DNA from: Akkermansia muciniphila
GTDB taxonomy: Bacteria > Verrucomicrobiota > Verrucomicrobiia > Verrucomicrobiales > Akkermansiaceae
Direction of reading: 5' to 3'
Assembly (NCBI GenBank): GCA_945862285.1
Contig: CAMAYN010000009.1
Location: 1-41,086 of the forward strand
DNA length: 41,086 nt
Both the position numbers and the translations under genes were made by a program. The notes under the pieces were generated by a model. It did not search any database, had not been told where the DNA came from, and saw only the letters and a list, made by a program, of their open reading frames with translations. Below, piece after piece: positions 33,812 to 41,086 of the stretch. Each line of letters starts with the position of its first letter. The stretch's first letter is position 1.

Positions 33812-34666
33812 ATGAAACTATCAACATCCTTGCTACTTATCGGACTTACATCATTTCTATGGACGAGTTGCACCCCAGATCCTACGCCGCCGAATACCTT
33901 CCGGCCAAGTTATGAAAGAACGCGATCGGCAGAAAATGCCCCACCCGCTAACACAGGACGCAAAAATCCAGACATACAACTACCCAATCAATTTGGCAAG
34001 AACACAGGTGTCACCGTGAGCCGCGTGGCTGCCGCTGGTCCTTATGTCGCCTTGACCTTTGATGATGGACCACATGCCCAAAATACCCCACGTTTGCTCG
34101 ATATTTTGCGTGCGCGCAATGTAAAGGCCACTTTCTATGTGATCGGTAAAAACGTAGATCTCTACCCAGGAATTGTAAGACGTACTGTCGCCGAAGGCCA
34201 TGAAATTGGCAATCATACCTACAATCATCCAAAGCTTTCATCCATGAGCATGGCCAGTGTCAATCAAGAGCTATCTCGCACCGCGAACTCAATCGAACGT
34301 GCCTGCGGCGTGAAACCTAAGACCATGCGCCCTCCGTATGGCGCATTGTTGCAGAATCAGCGGCAAAACATTTACGACAACTTCGGCTACCCTACCATCA
34401 TGTGGTCAGTCGATCCGCTCGACTGGCGTCGCCCTGGCACCTCAGTGGTGACTTCACGCATCTTGAACGGCACCAGCAATGGCGGCATCATCCTCCTGCA
34501 CGACCTCCACGCGAGTTCGGTAGATGCTGTGCCAGGGGTGATCGATGGACTCCTGCGCAAAGGATATCGCTTTGTCACCGTCTCGCAGTTACTTGCCATG
34601 AGCGGCAAATCACAGGCTCATTCGCCTACCCAACCCAGAGATTCCGTGGCCAGCACAAGTGAGTGA
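33812..34666 (+). CDS. Lipoprotein polysaccharide deacetylase (NodB family)
   Basis: A 284-residue lipoprotein: signal with lipobox WTSC (Cys20), a Pro/Asn-rich linker, then a NodB homology domain. Motif 1 VALTFDDGPH (Asp84, Asp85), motif 2 HEIGNHTYNHP (zinc ligands His135, His139), motif 3 RPPYG, motif 4 SVDPLDW and motif 5 ILLHD are all intact. Such enzymes remove N-acetyl groups from chitin-like polymers or peptidoglycan; the substrate here is unknown, though the divergent amidase 128 bp away favours cell wall. Start at 33812 is set by the lipoprotein signal; the frame upstream to 33761 lacks it. Confidence 0.93.
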   Translation: MKLSTSLLLIGLTSFLWTSCTPDPTPPNTFRPSYERTRSAENAPPANTGRKNPDIQLPNQFGKNTGVTVSRVAAAGPYVALTFDDGPHAQNTPRLLDILRARNVKATFYVIGKNVDLYPGIVRRTVAEGHEIGNHTYNHPKLSSMSMASVNQELSRTANSIERACGVKPKTMRPPYGALLQNQRQNIYDNFGYPTIMWSVDPLDWRRPGTSVVTSRILNGTSNGGIILLHDLHASSVDAVPGVIDGLLRKGYRFVTVSQLLAMSGKSQAHSPTQPRDSVASTSE

Positions 34667-34729
34667 TTTCTCCCTGACCTGGTCACTCATGAGCCTCGGG
34701 CCTAGGAAAATTATCATAAAAATCTTTCC

Positions 34730-36481
34730 ATGATCGGTGACAAATACTTTGCCTCACGAGATGAATTATTGCGCCTAGCTGATGAAATCTTTGACTTTGC
34801 CGCAGCACTTGGTGCCAGCGAACAAGATGATCGAAACACAGCGATCTCTCCCGAGAATGATACATCGACGAAAAGCGGCATTCAGCAAACACTACTACGC
34901 CCCTTCACCATCCTAGCCTGTGGCGAAGTGAACTCGGGCAAATCTTCGCTGTTAAATGCCATCATCGGTGAAGATCTATGCCGAGTGCATGACCTCCCAC
35001 AAACAAGCCAGGTCAATCATTTGATCTTTCACACCCGCGACCGCGCCATCAATTCCGTAGAAGGCATCAACCTCTGCCCACACACCTCTGAAAAATTGCG
35101 CTTGATCGAACTCATCGAAGCTCCAGGCACCGATGCCACACCACAACTCACTCATGCCACCGCAAAAAAAATGATCGCCTTGGCAGACGCCGTCTTGGTA
35201 CTGTTTCCTGTAACCAATCCATGGGGCGCTCCCACGTGGGACTTCGTCACCCGCTACTCTGCGGAAGTTTTAGAAAAAACCACATTCATTTTACAACAAT
35301 GCGACAAAAAATCACCCGCTGACCTCCCCGTCTTACTCGGACATTTGCGCGATCTATCCATGAAACGCATCGGCCGTGTGCCACCCCTCTTCCCCATCGC
35401 CGCGAAGCTAGCCAACGAATCCCGCCAATCCCATCGCGATCGCTCACTCCTCCAAAAAAGCGGCTTGCCCGCACTGGAGCAACACCTAGAACGCCAACTC
35501 CTCGCATCACCATCGCGCCGCGCCGCGCTAAAAATGGTACGCATTGCTTTGCTTGATCGATTGCATCGCATCGAAGAACTCATCGAAGTCCGCTCACGGC
35601 AACTCCTCATGGATGGACAAGTGCTCGCTGAAATCGAAAAAGAAATCGAACAAATGCGCATCGATACCGTACGCAACCAATCGCACAGTCTTGGCGGCGT
35701 AGGTGAAATGTTTCAAAAAGAAGCAGGCCACGCCGCAATCATCCTCAAGAAACGTCTCTCCTTACCCAAATGCCTCGTGCGCCTGTTCACTGGCGAAGAT
35801 ACCGCCTACGCCGTCGAAGCATTGATCCAACCGCAACTCCTCAAAGCCCTTGCCGATGCGACAGGGCATGATTTCCAGAGCTTAGTCCTTTCCTGCTGCC
35901 ATCACTGGCTCTTACTCGCCAACCGGATAAAAAATTCCATCGGCGCAGAAATCCAAGCTCTTGAAATCACCCGACAGCGCCTAGAGCAATCGGCAGAAGA
36001 TTTTGTCAGCCGCATGGCAAAAGCGTCAGTGCGCGCCACCAATCACCTGCGATTGCGAGGAACCCTCGATGCCGCCTTGCGCGTCCATCATCATAGCATG
36101 CGTGTGATCCTCGGAATCACATTATTTTTTACCATCATCGCCGGCGTTTGTGGTGGCTTACATTTCGATGTACCAGCCATCATTTTTCTCGCCATCGCCT
36201 GTGGACTTTTTTGCTACCTCGTCAGCTTGATGCTCCGCAATCGGAATGAAATCGTCCAGGAATTTGGTTCTCGCTTATCGAGCCATCGTGACTCATTCGT
36301 GGACTCCATGCGCGGCGATTACGAAGAAGGAATGCGACTCTTTTATAAAGACTATAACCACTGCCTTGATTCGGTCCGATCGCATCTAGTCAGAAAAAAA
36401 CAAGCCTTACAGCCACAAATCAAAAAATGGAATGACCTCTTTCTCGCCCTAAAAGCACTAGAGCAAGACCTCATCGAATGA
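34730..36481 (+). CDS. Dynamin-like membrane GTPase
   Basis: A 583-residue GTPase of the bacterial dynamin-like group. The P-loop is ILACGEVNSGKSSLLNAIIG (GEVNSGKSS at 65-73), the switch II-like segment is LIELIEAPGTDATPQ, and the base-recognition region is QQCDKKS. A helical stalk (about 260-450, with KEIEQMRID-like coiled coil) leads to two closely spaced transmembrane helices (about 457-502, VILGITLFFTIIAGVCGG and IIFLAIACGLFCYLVSLML) and a final helical part. Such proteins remodel membranes, and some act in stress or phage defence. The stop overlaps the next ATG by four bases. Confidence 0.88.
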   Translation: MIGDKYFASRDELLRLADEIFDFAAALGASEQDDRNTAISPENDTSTKSGIQQTLLRPFTILACGEVNSGKSSLLNAIIGEDLCRVHDLPQTSQVNHLIFHTRDRAINSVEGINLCPHTSEKLRLIELIEAPGTDATPQLTHATAKKMIALADAVLVLFPVTNPWGAPTWDFVTRYSAEVLEKTTFILQQCDKKSPADLPVLLGHLRDLSMKRIGRVPPLFPIAAKLANESRQSHRDRSLLQKSGLPALEQHLERQLLASPSRRAALKMVRIALLDRLHRIEELIEVRSRQLLMDGQVLAEIEKEIEQMRIDTVRNQSHSLGGVGEMFQKEAGHAAIILKKRLSLPKCLVRLFTGEDTAYAVEALIQPQLLKALADATGHDFQSLVLSCCHHWLLLANRIKNSIGAEIQALEITRQRLEQSAEDFVSRMAKASVRATNHLRLRGTLDAALRVHHHSMRVILGITLFFTIIAGVCGGLHFDVPAIIFLAIACGLFCYLVSLMLRNRNEIVQEFGSRLSSHRDSFVDSMRGDYEEGMRLFYKDYNHCLDSVRSHLVRKKQALQPQIKKWNDLFLALKALEQDLIE

Positions 36482-37014
36482 TTGATATGCAAGACTCGAA
36501 TACCAGAACCACAGTAAAACAAATTCGACTAGCCCTATTCATAGTAATATTTGGGCTAGTATTAAGCGGTGTCACAGCATTTCCGCTACTCCATGAAATG
36601 AACTGGATTTGCCAAATCATTGCCGGAGAATCGCGGGATCCGGCTCTGCATGCTGGCTTTACCAAATGGCTGCTCATCGTCCGACAAGGGCTTGAAGAAA
36701 CCTACGAAAAATTCCCCTTCATCGCCTACGGCACCGATTGGCTCGCCTTTGCGCATCTAAGCATCGCGCTATTTTTCATCCTTCCATGGCGCGACCCCAT
36801 TCGTTACCAAGGCGTTCTACACATCGGGGTATGGATGTCGATCTTAGTCATCCCACTCGCTCACATCTGCGGCCCCATCCGCGGCATCCCATTTTGGTGG
36901 AGAATGATCGATAGTTCATTCGGCATCCTATGCCTACCACCACTATGTTACGCCCTATGGAAAATCCGGCTGCTGGAAAAAAACTGTTCGTCGCGGACGC
37001 AGCCAGACGTGTGA
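36478..37014 (+). CDS. Multi-pass membrane protein of unknown function
   Basis: A 178-residue protein with about four transmembrane segments (near 17-39, 85-101, 110-130 and 145-163). It begins in the ATGA overlap with the dynamin-like GTPase, so it is translationally coupled to it; a second ATG lies at 36487. Notable residues are the FPFIAYGTDWLAFAHLSIALFFILPWRDP and GIPFWWRMIDSSFG segments. I do not recognise the family with confidence. The coupling suggests it works with the GTPase at the membrane. It is convergent with the truncated gene at 37030. Confidence 0.78.
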   Translation: MIDMQDSNTRTTVKQIRLALFIVIFGLVLSGVTAFPLLHEMNWICQIIAGESRDPALHAGFTKWLLIVRQGLEETYEKFPFIAYGTDWLAFAHLSIALFFILPWRDPIRYQGVLHIGVWMSILVIPLAHICGPIRGIPFWWRMIDSSFGILCLPPLCYALWKIRLLEKNCSSRTQPDV

Positions 37015-37029
37015 TAAGTTGCATCACGT

Positions 37030-37275
37030 TTAAGCCCTGCCTAGATCGCTAAGTTCTTGCTGAATTACAGTCCAGCCGTGCAGACGATATCGTTTGCATA
37101 CAAGTGATATTTCATCCAGTGACACATCGGGATTTCTGCGCAAAAGCTCGATAATATCCGCATACGATTTCCAGCCTCCCGCATAAAGTTTAAGCGCAAC
37201 TAACTGAGGGATGGGCATCACTCTCAATTGGCCAGCGATCTCTGTGCGAATTTCTTCACCGGAAAATGCATCCTT
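37030..37275 (-). pseudogene. C-terminal remnant of a nucleotidyltransferase-like gene
   Basis: 81 codons remain open on the minus strand, closed upstream by a TAG at 37276-37278. The text (MPIPQLVALKLYAGGWKSYADIIELLRRNP, then EISLVCKRYRLHG) matches the C-terminal helical end of nucleotidyltransferase-like proteins (DUF6036/AbiEii-type). The nucleotidyltransferase core is missing, and the only start candidates are an internal TTG (37227) or ATG (37218). The break lies directly beside the PARIS-like module, so insertion of that module or a related deletion may have removed the 5' part. Family assignment is by pattern and moderately sure. Confidence 0.6.
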
Positions 37276-37295
37276 CTATTTCTGCAGGCGGTTAT

Positions 37296-38159
37296 CTAAG
37301 CACTCAATTTCTTGATAAGTAGATTTAATTGACGCCGAACTTTCAATTTTATCTTTCGTAAATCTTCATCCAGTTCATTTGCCCAAAGGACATCTCCCAT
37401 CATTTGCGATAACGCCATATCTGGTATGGTCAAATTGTTGCCGATGTGTTTTTTTACTGCGTTCATTATTACATGGCGAACAGCGCTAAATACAAAATGC
37501 CCCCTATAGAAATGAAAAGACGAACGAGCTGTAAGATAAGTATTGCAGGACTTGGATATTTCTCGTAAGTGTTTTTTCTGATTTGAAGTTAGTTGTTTGA
37601 CTGATTCTTTATATTTGAGAATTTTCGTATCACAAAAAGACATTGAATCACTTCGTTTTAATATAGCATGAATATTTGGAGGGAATGCCACTACTCCAAT
37701 TGATTGATTCCTTACAAAAACATCCATAATTAGCAGGTCATCAAAACATGATTTTTTATTCTCCATACTAGCAAATCCACTACTAACCAAATCTTTGGAG
37801 TTTCTCTGAACCCCAGACAATTTGCAAGCAACTTCGTTCAATAAATCCCATCGCCAAAAATAATTTTCGAAGGAATAGCGGGACAATCTAATTATTTGGC
37901 GATGCTTAGACCGTGCGGCAGTAAACAGCGTGTAATCTCCATCGTAACAAATTAAATAAGGTGAGCCATTTCTTAAAATTTGCTGTTCAATCTTTGGACC
38001 TGCTAACTCTCCATTTAACTTCTCAATTTTACATTCTATACCATGAATCATACCTTCATAGAAATTAATATCAGTTTTCCCCTCAACATAAAGAATTACC
38101 TTAGGATTGAAAAACCAATATGCAGATTGCCCTGAGGCTGTACGAGTAAAGTCGTTCAT
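37296..38159 (-). CDS. ariB: DUF4435/TOPRIM effector of a PARIS-like defence system
   Basis: A 287-residue DUF4435 protein. The TOPRIM signature is visible: VILYVEGKTDINFYEG with Glu26, and the second acidic motif ICYDGDYTLF (Asp73, Asp75). In PARIS systems the AriB nuclease of this type is held by the AriA ATPase and on triggering by phage anti-restriction proteins is released and cleaves host tRNA, causing abortive infection. It starts inside the stop of the upstream ATPase gene (four-base overlap), so the two are coupled. The region is visibly AT-rich compared with neighbours, suggesting transfer. Alternatives: another OLD-like ATPase/TOPRIM pair; PARIS fits best. Confidence 0.78.
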   Translation of the reverse strand: MNDFTRTASGQSAYWFFNPKVILYVEGKTDINFYEGMIHGIECKIEKLNGELAGPKIEQQILRNGSPYLICYDGDYTLFTAARSKHRQIIRLSRYSFENYFWRWDLLNEVACKLSGVQRNSKDLVSSGFASMENKKSCFDDLLIMDVFVRNQSIGVVAFPPNIHAILKRSDSMSFCDTKILKYKESVKQLTSNQKKHLREISKSCNTYLTARSSFHFYRGHFVFSAVRHVIMNAVKKHIGNNLTIPDMALSQMMGDVLWANELDEDLRKIKLKVRRQLNLLIKKLSA

Positions 38160-39445
38160 ATTTCTTCCAGCCTAGAAATTTTTATAATTGAGTCCGTGTC
38201 TCCGCCTGTTATGTCAGGGGAGTGTGTAGCAATAATAAGCTGACAATCACCCGCAAGTGCCTTAATTGAGTCAATCAACATTTCCTGCCATTCAACATGC
38301 AGTGATAATTCAGGCTCATCAGCAATATATATAACAGGTTTATTACTCCATACTAGAGCTTGTATCAAAAGAATCAAAATTTGCTTCTCGCCGGATGATA
38401 GCATTTTCCACTCAAGCGCATCTGCATTTCTTAGAGATGATACTATAATTAATCCATTCGGGCTGATATTCACCAGTTTATCTTTGAAAAATTTCTTACA
38501 AATTTTAACAAAAACATCAATCGCTTGATATAATTTCAATCTTTCTTGCTCTAGTTCCTGAGCGAAAGAAACTAAATTCTGTGTTCTTCGTATCAAAGGA
38601 AAAACAAATAAATCATTGATCGGGAACCCATCATTTTCGCCTAAATTATTTATTTTATCAAGAGCCACCTTAGACGCCTTAAAGTGATCATCAATTTGCA
38701 TTTTGATCGCGCCATTTAAGATACCTAATGTATCAAAAGCATGTATTAGATTTTTCTTGTCCTCATCCGTTGGTTGCGGGATATTTTTTATATCAAAAGT
38801 ACCATCAATTGATTTGTTGAATAGTAGATTTTTGAGTGCTTCCTGCTCAAATTTTTTTTGTAAAAGTGTGTGTTCACGTGCTAAAGAGCTACAATAGTTC
38901 TGCAATTCCCTTTCGAGATCTGTAAGACACATATCTACAGATTCGACATCGTCGCTACGAGTTGCACGTCGGTCAATTCGATCTTCTTCGGACAAGGGTA
39001 GTCTCCTACTAACGGGGAGCCAGGCGATCGGAGTTATTTTTGCAAGCTTATCTTTAATCAAATCATAGTCTCCGCTTATGAATCGTTCAATCATGCGCAT
39101 CCCATACCTAATTCCCCCTCCTCGCAGTCCTGATTTATCAATGTCGACTTTGAACTTCAGTTCGTCTAATTCGAAAAGCATTTTAGATTCGGAAATATTA
39201 ACATTGAGGATAGAATAATTTCCTGACTTTAGATCCTTAAGTCCGATATTCAACTGGGTAAAATCGAGCTTTACCAACTCACTAAGATTTACTCGTAATG
39301 CACTATGAATAAGAGCAATTATGGTTGTCTTACCACATCCATTGCGGCCGATTAGAAAATTTACTTTGTCATTAAGTTTCAATTTATATGATGAACGGCC
39401 CCAAAGCCCCTTAATTTCAATACTGCTTATTATGTGTGATTCCAT
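38156..39445 (-). CDS. ariA: AAA/ABC-type ATPase of a PARIS-like defence system
   Basis: A 429-residue SMC/ABC-like ATPase (AAA_15/AAA_21 type). Walker A is LIGRNGCGKTTI (Gly33-Thr41), the ABC signature is LSSGEKQ (349-355), Walker B is VIYIADEPELSLH (Asp376, Glu377), and a switch His follows in IATHSPD (His408). The middle (about 150-300) is helical and probably a short coiled coil. In PARIS, AriA forms a sensor complex that binds AriB. It is the promoter-proximal gene; no Shine-Dalgarno sequence precedes the ATG at 39445. Low G+C marks it as probably acquired. The order ATPase then DUF4435 fits PARIS. Confidence 0.8.
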   Translation of the reverse strand: MESHIISSIEIKGLWGRSSYKLKLNDKVNFLIGRNGCGKTTIIALIHSALRVNLSELVKLDFTQLNIGLKDLKSGNYSILNVNISESKMLFELDELKFKVDIDKSGLRGGGIRYGMRMIERFISGDYDLIKDKLAKITPIAWLPVSRRLPLSEEDRIDRRATRSDDVESVDMCLTDLERELQNYCSSLAREHTLLQKKFEQEALKNLLFNKSIDGTFDIKNIPQPTDEDKKNLIHAFDTLGILNGAIKMQIDDHFKASKVALDKINNLGENDGFPINDLFVFPLIRRTQNLVSFAQELEQERLKLYQAIDVFVKICKKFFKDKLVNISPNGLIIVSSLRNADALEWKMLSSGEKQILILLIQALVWSNKPVIYIADEPELSLHVEWQEMLIDSIKALAGDCQLIIATHSPDITGGDTDSIIKISRLEEI

Positions 39446-39633
39446 GATTTAATTGGTTAATTGTCTATTGCCTGATTCATCTTTGGCGTCAGTCCGCGCG
39501 CGGCAACATATTTTTGAGTTCATAATGTTATTTCGGTATCTCATTGTAGCTTTATTCCTTATTGCGTAAAATAAATTACCTAATTATCATGCCCCCTAGT
39601 GAGGCGTTTGGCAATCCAAATGTTTCCCCGACA

Positions 39634-39985
39634 CTTCGGAAAATTCAGAACGACCTTCCAAACGCTTCCCAAGCAGCTTTGAAAATCCAAAGCGACTTTC
39701 CACGCGTTTCCCTGGCACCTTTGAAAATTCAAAGTGCCTTCCCATGCATTTTCCCAGCACCTTTGAAAATCCAAAGTGACTTCCCAAACGTTTCCCCAGC
39801 ACCTTTGAAAATTCAAATCGACTTTCCACGCGTTTCCCCGGCACCTTTGAAAATTCAAAGTGCCTTCCCATGCATTTTCCCAGCACCTTTGAAAATCCAA
39901 AGTGCCTTTCCATGCGTTTCCCCGGCACCTTTGAAAATTCAAAGCGACTATGCATGCATTTTCCCATAACCTTTGAAAATTCAAA
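39634..39985. repeat. Tandem array of 42-bp units with internal palindromes
   Basis: Eight full units and a partial ninth repeat with an exact 42-bp period from 39634; unit starts from 39676 are 39718, 39760, 39802, 39844, 39886, 39928 and 39970. Each has a palindrome CTTTGAAAATTCAAAG (or ATCCAAAG variant) followed by about 26 bases that vary among a few forms (CCATGCATTTTCCC, CCACGCGTTTCCC, CCAAACGTTTCCC). The first unit is more diverged. As 42 is a multiple of three with no stops, long frames open in several directions; these are not evidence of coding. The array lies between ariA and an unknown gene. Confidence 0.9.
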
Positions 39986-40084
39986 ATTTTCATCTTTACT
40001 CCTCGACACCGCAGCGTCATCAGTTAAAATATGGTCACTGTTTTTTGGCAGTATTATTACGTTAACCCTAAAAGAAGTACCATC

Positions 40085-40798
40085 ATGAAACGACTAACTA
40101 CCTATTTAGAAAATCCCTTCGATGATTATACCATCAGCATGGCAGAACTCCTCGCCTTTTCCACCGATCACAGCGCACGGCTCATCGCTAATAATAGCAA
40201 CGGGCAGTTTGATGACTTGATCGCCGCCTTATCCGCCGCCCTCGCCCAGGTGGAGGAATATGTCACCGATGATCAAAGCCTGCTCGGCATCCGCAAAGCG
40301 CGCAAGGCAGCCAAGGACAATTACCGCGAAACCACCATCCCCGCCGAGGTCAAACGCATCGAGGCTGGCATCATTGCTGCCTTTGGCGCAGACTCACCCA
40401 TCCTCCTCGAAGCACTGCCCTCGGGACGCAGCATTTTCCAATCTTGCCGCGATGACCAAATGGCCACCCACCTACAAACCCTGCTCAACGCCGTCACCCG
40501 TCATCAAGCCAGCCTCGCCCCGTCTGCCCTCACCCAAGCCACGACCCTGCGCAACAACTGGACGACACTCTACCAAGCAAGCGAATCCTCCACCGGAAAC
40601 AAATCCGTGACCCAACTCGGCAAAAAAGAAGCCCGCCAAGCCCTGCAACTTCAGCTTTTCCTCAACCTGCTCAAGCTCGGCAGCCTATTCCCCCGCCAGC
40701 CCGAAATTCTCAGCACCTACATGCAACAGCATTTACTAGAAAACCCCACATCCCCCGCCGACCCAGAGCCTACCGAACCCGACACGAATCCAACGTAG
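40085..40798 (+). CDS. Helical protein of unknown function next to repeat array
   Basis: A 237-residue protein, predominantly alpha-helical by composition, without signal peptide or membrane segments. Visible features are an N-terminal TTYLENPFDDYTISMAELLAFSTDH stretch, a basic central part (LGIRKARKAAKDNYRETTIPAEVKRIEAG), and a Pro/Glu/Thr-rich end. The frame is open from 40031, but ATG 40085 begins a better N-terminus (MKRLTTYLENPF); the extra residues at the start look like leader sequence. I do not recognise the family. The repeat array ends about 100 bp upstream in the same orientation and might be its leader. It is convergent with xseA, 21 bp apart. Its codon use is GC-rich, unlike the AT-rich PARIS module. 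Confidence 0.75.
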   Translation: MKRLTTYLENPFDDYTISMAELLAFSTDHSARLIANNSNGQFDDLIAALSAALAQVEEYVTDDQSLLGIRKARKAAKDNYRETTIPAEVKRIEAGIIAAFGADSPILLEALPSGRSIFQSCRDDQMATHLQTLLNAVTRHQASLAPSALTQATTLRNNWTTLYQASESSTGNKSVTQLGKKEARQALQLQLFLNLLKLGSLFPRQPEILSTYMQQHLLENPTSPADPEPTEPDTNPT

Positions 40799-40819
40799 GA
40801 TTTCTACGACAGGGAAAAT

Positions 40820-41086
40820 TTACTCATTTCCCACCACCTTGCTGGTGATTTGGCCGTCCATCAGTCGCGTTGTCAAAATCGCCCCTGCGGGGGCCTCGTT
40901 AATGCTGCGCAGCAACTGGCCGCTCGCATCATAGGTGATCGAGTATCCCCGCTGCAATGGCGCATCAGGATTCAAGGTGCGTAGTAAATTTTTCAAATTC
41001 ACCAACTCCCTTTCCCGCGCCTGCAAGATCTGAAACGCCGCTTGCTGCAACCTCGGGGCGAGCATCGCGAGCTTCTCGGACATCGT
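40820..41086 (-). CDS. xseA: Exodeoxyribonuclease VII large subunit, C-terminal part
   Basis: The last 88 codons of xseA, open to the right edge of the window, so the start lies beyond 41086. The C-terminal XseA signature is clear: coiled-coil residues LAPRLQQAAFQILQARERELVNLKNLLRTLNPDAPLQRGYSIT, then a beta end with GQLLRSINEAPAGAILTTRLMDGQITSKV. Exonuclease VII degrades single-stranded DNA in repair. The protein should continue across the edge. It is convergent with the unknown helical protein. Confidence 0.92.
   Translation of the reverse strand, partial: TMSEKLAMLAPRLQQAAFQILQARERELVNLKNLLRTLNPDAPLQRGYSITYDASGQLLRSINEAPAGAILTTRLMDGQITSKVVGNE

Noticed and set aside
6532-35443. Repeated octamer GCGATCGC (6532, 10035, 11930, 35436), like cyanobacterial HIP1
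   Set aside because: Four copies found by eye in 41 kb is only mildly above chance, and most are in coding sequence; no evidence of function without a genome-wide count.
39634-39985. CRISPR or similar guide-RNA array
   Set aside because: The inter-palindrome segments recur among units and are not unique spacers, the palindromes are too short for a CRISPR repeat, and no cas gene is nearby.
39580-40020. Long open frames on both strands across the 42-bp array, giving 14-residue peptide repeats
   Set aside because: The unit length is a multiple of three and has no stops in several frames, so long frames arise automatically. No ribosome-binding site or signal supports translation.

Overview
The window reads as chromosomal DNA of a Verrucomicrobiota (PVC superphylum) bacterium. 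The evidence is a Verru_Chthon cassette protein A homologue (26134-29721), a DUF1549/DUF1553 plus DUF1501 pair of the PVC type (17527-20841), a PEP-CTERM exported protein (15008-15958), and initiation regions that almost all lack a Shine-Dalgarno sequence. No rRNA or tRNA genes were seen.

Layout. (1) 1-9226: the later part of the S10 operon and the spc operon on the + strand: rplB (partial), rpsS, an unexpected exported coiled-coil gene, rplV, rpsC, rplP, rpmC, rpsQ, rplN, rplX, rplE, rpsH, rplF, rplR, rpsE, rplO, secY. rpsN and rpmD are absent from their usual places. Intrinsic terminators lie before and after secY. (2) 9232-12699: map, a dusB-like gene, a lipoprotein trypsin-fold protease, a small lipoprotein and an opposing acylphosphatase. 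(3) 12700-14833: rpsB and tsf separated by a terminator-like hairpin. (4) 15008-21205: a PEP-CTERM lectin-like protein, a eukaryote-type UDP-sugar pyrophosphorylase, the DUF1549/DUF1501 pair and a small lipoprotein. (5) 21838-23463: three consecutive integron gene cassettes with three closely related attC sites and no integrase in the window. (6) 23571-33683: a GH78 alpha-L-rhamnosidase, then a minus-strand run of a secreted protein, Verru_Chthon A, an AsmA-like protein and an N-acetylmuramoyl-L-alanine amidase. (7) 33812-37014: a lipoprotein polysaccharide deacetylase, a dynamin-like membrane GTPase and an overlapping membrane protein. (8) 37030-39985: a truncated nucleotidyltransferase-like remnant, an AT-rich two-gene PARIS-like defence module (ariB, ariA) and a tandem array of 42-bp palindrome-containing units. 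(9) 40085-41086: an unknown protein and the 3' end of xseA.

The strongest discovery is the cassette array. Each cassette begins with a 7-base R' box (GTTAGCC, GTTCTCT, GTTCGAT) that is the exact reverse complement of the R'' box of its own downstream attC (GGCTAAC, AGAGAAC, ATCGAAC). This is the arrangement that integron cassette insertion leaves. The three attC sites share the same internal sequence, as in sedentary chromosomal integrons. The other accessory hot spot is 37.0-40.8 kb, where a PARIS-like pair lies between a broken gene and an unexplained 42-bp repeat array beside an unrecognised gene. In the ribosomal part, the notable points are the exported protein gene inside the S10 operon, Arg/Gly-rich tails on both S3 and S5, and a single strong Shine-Dalgarno sequence, in front of rplP.
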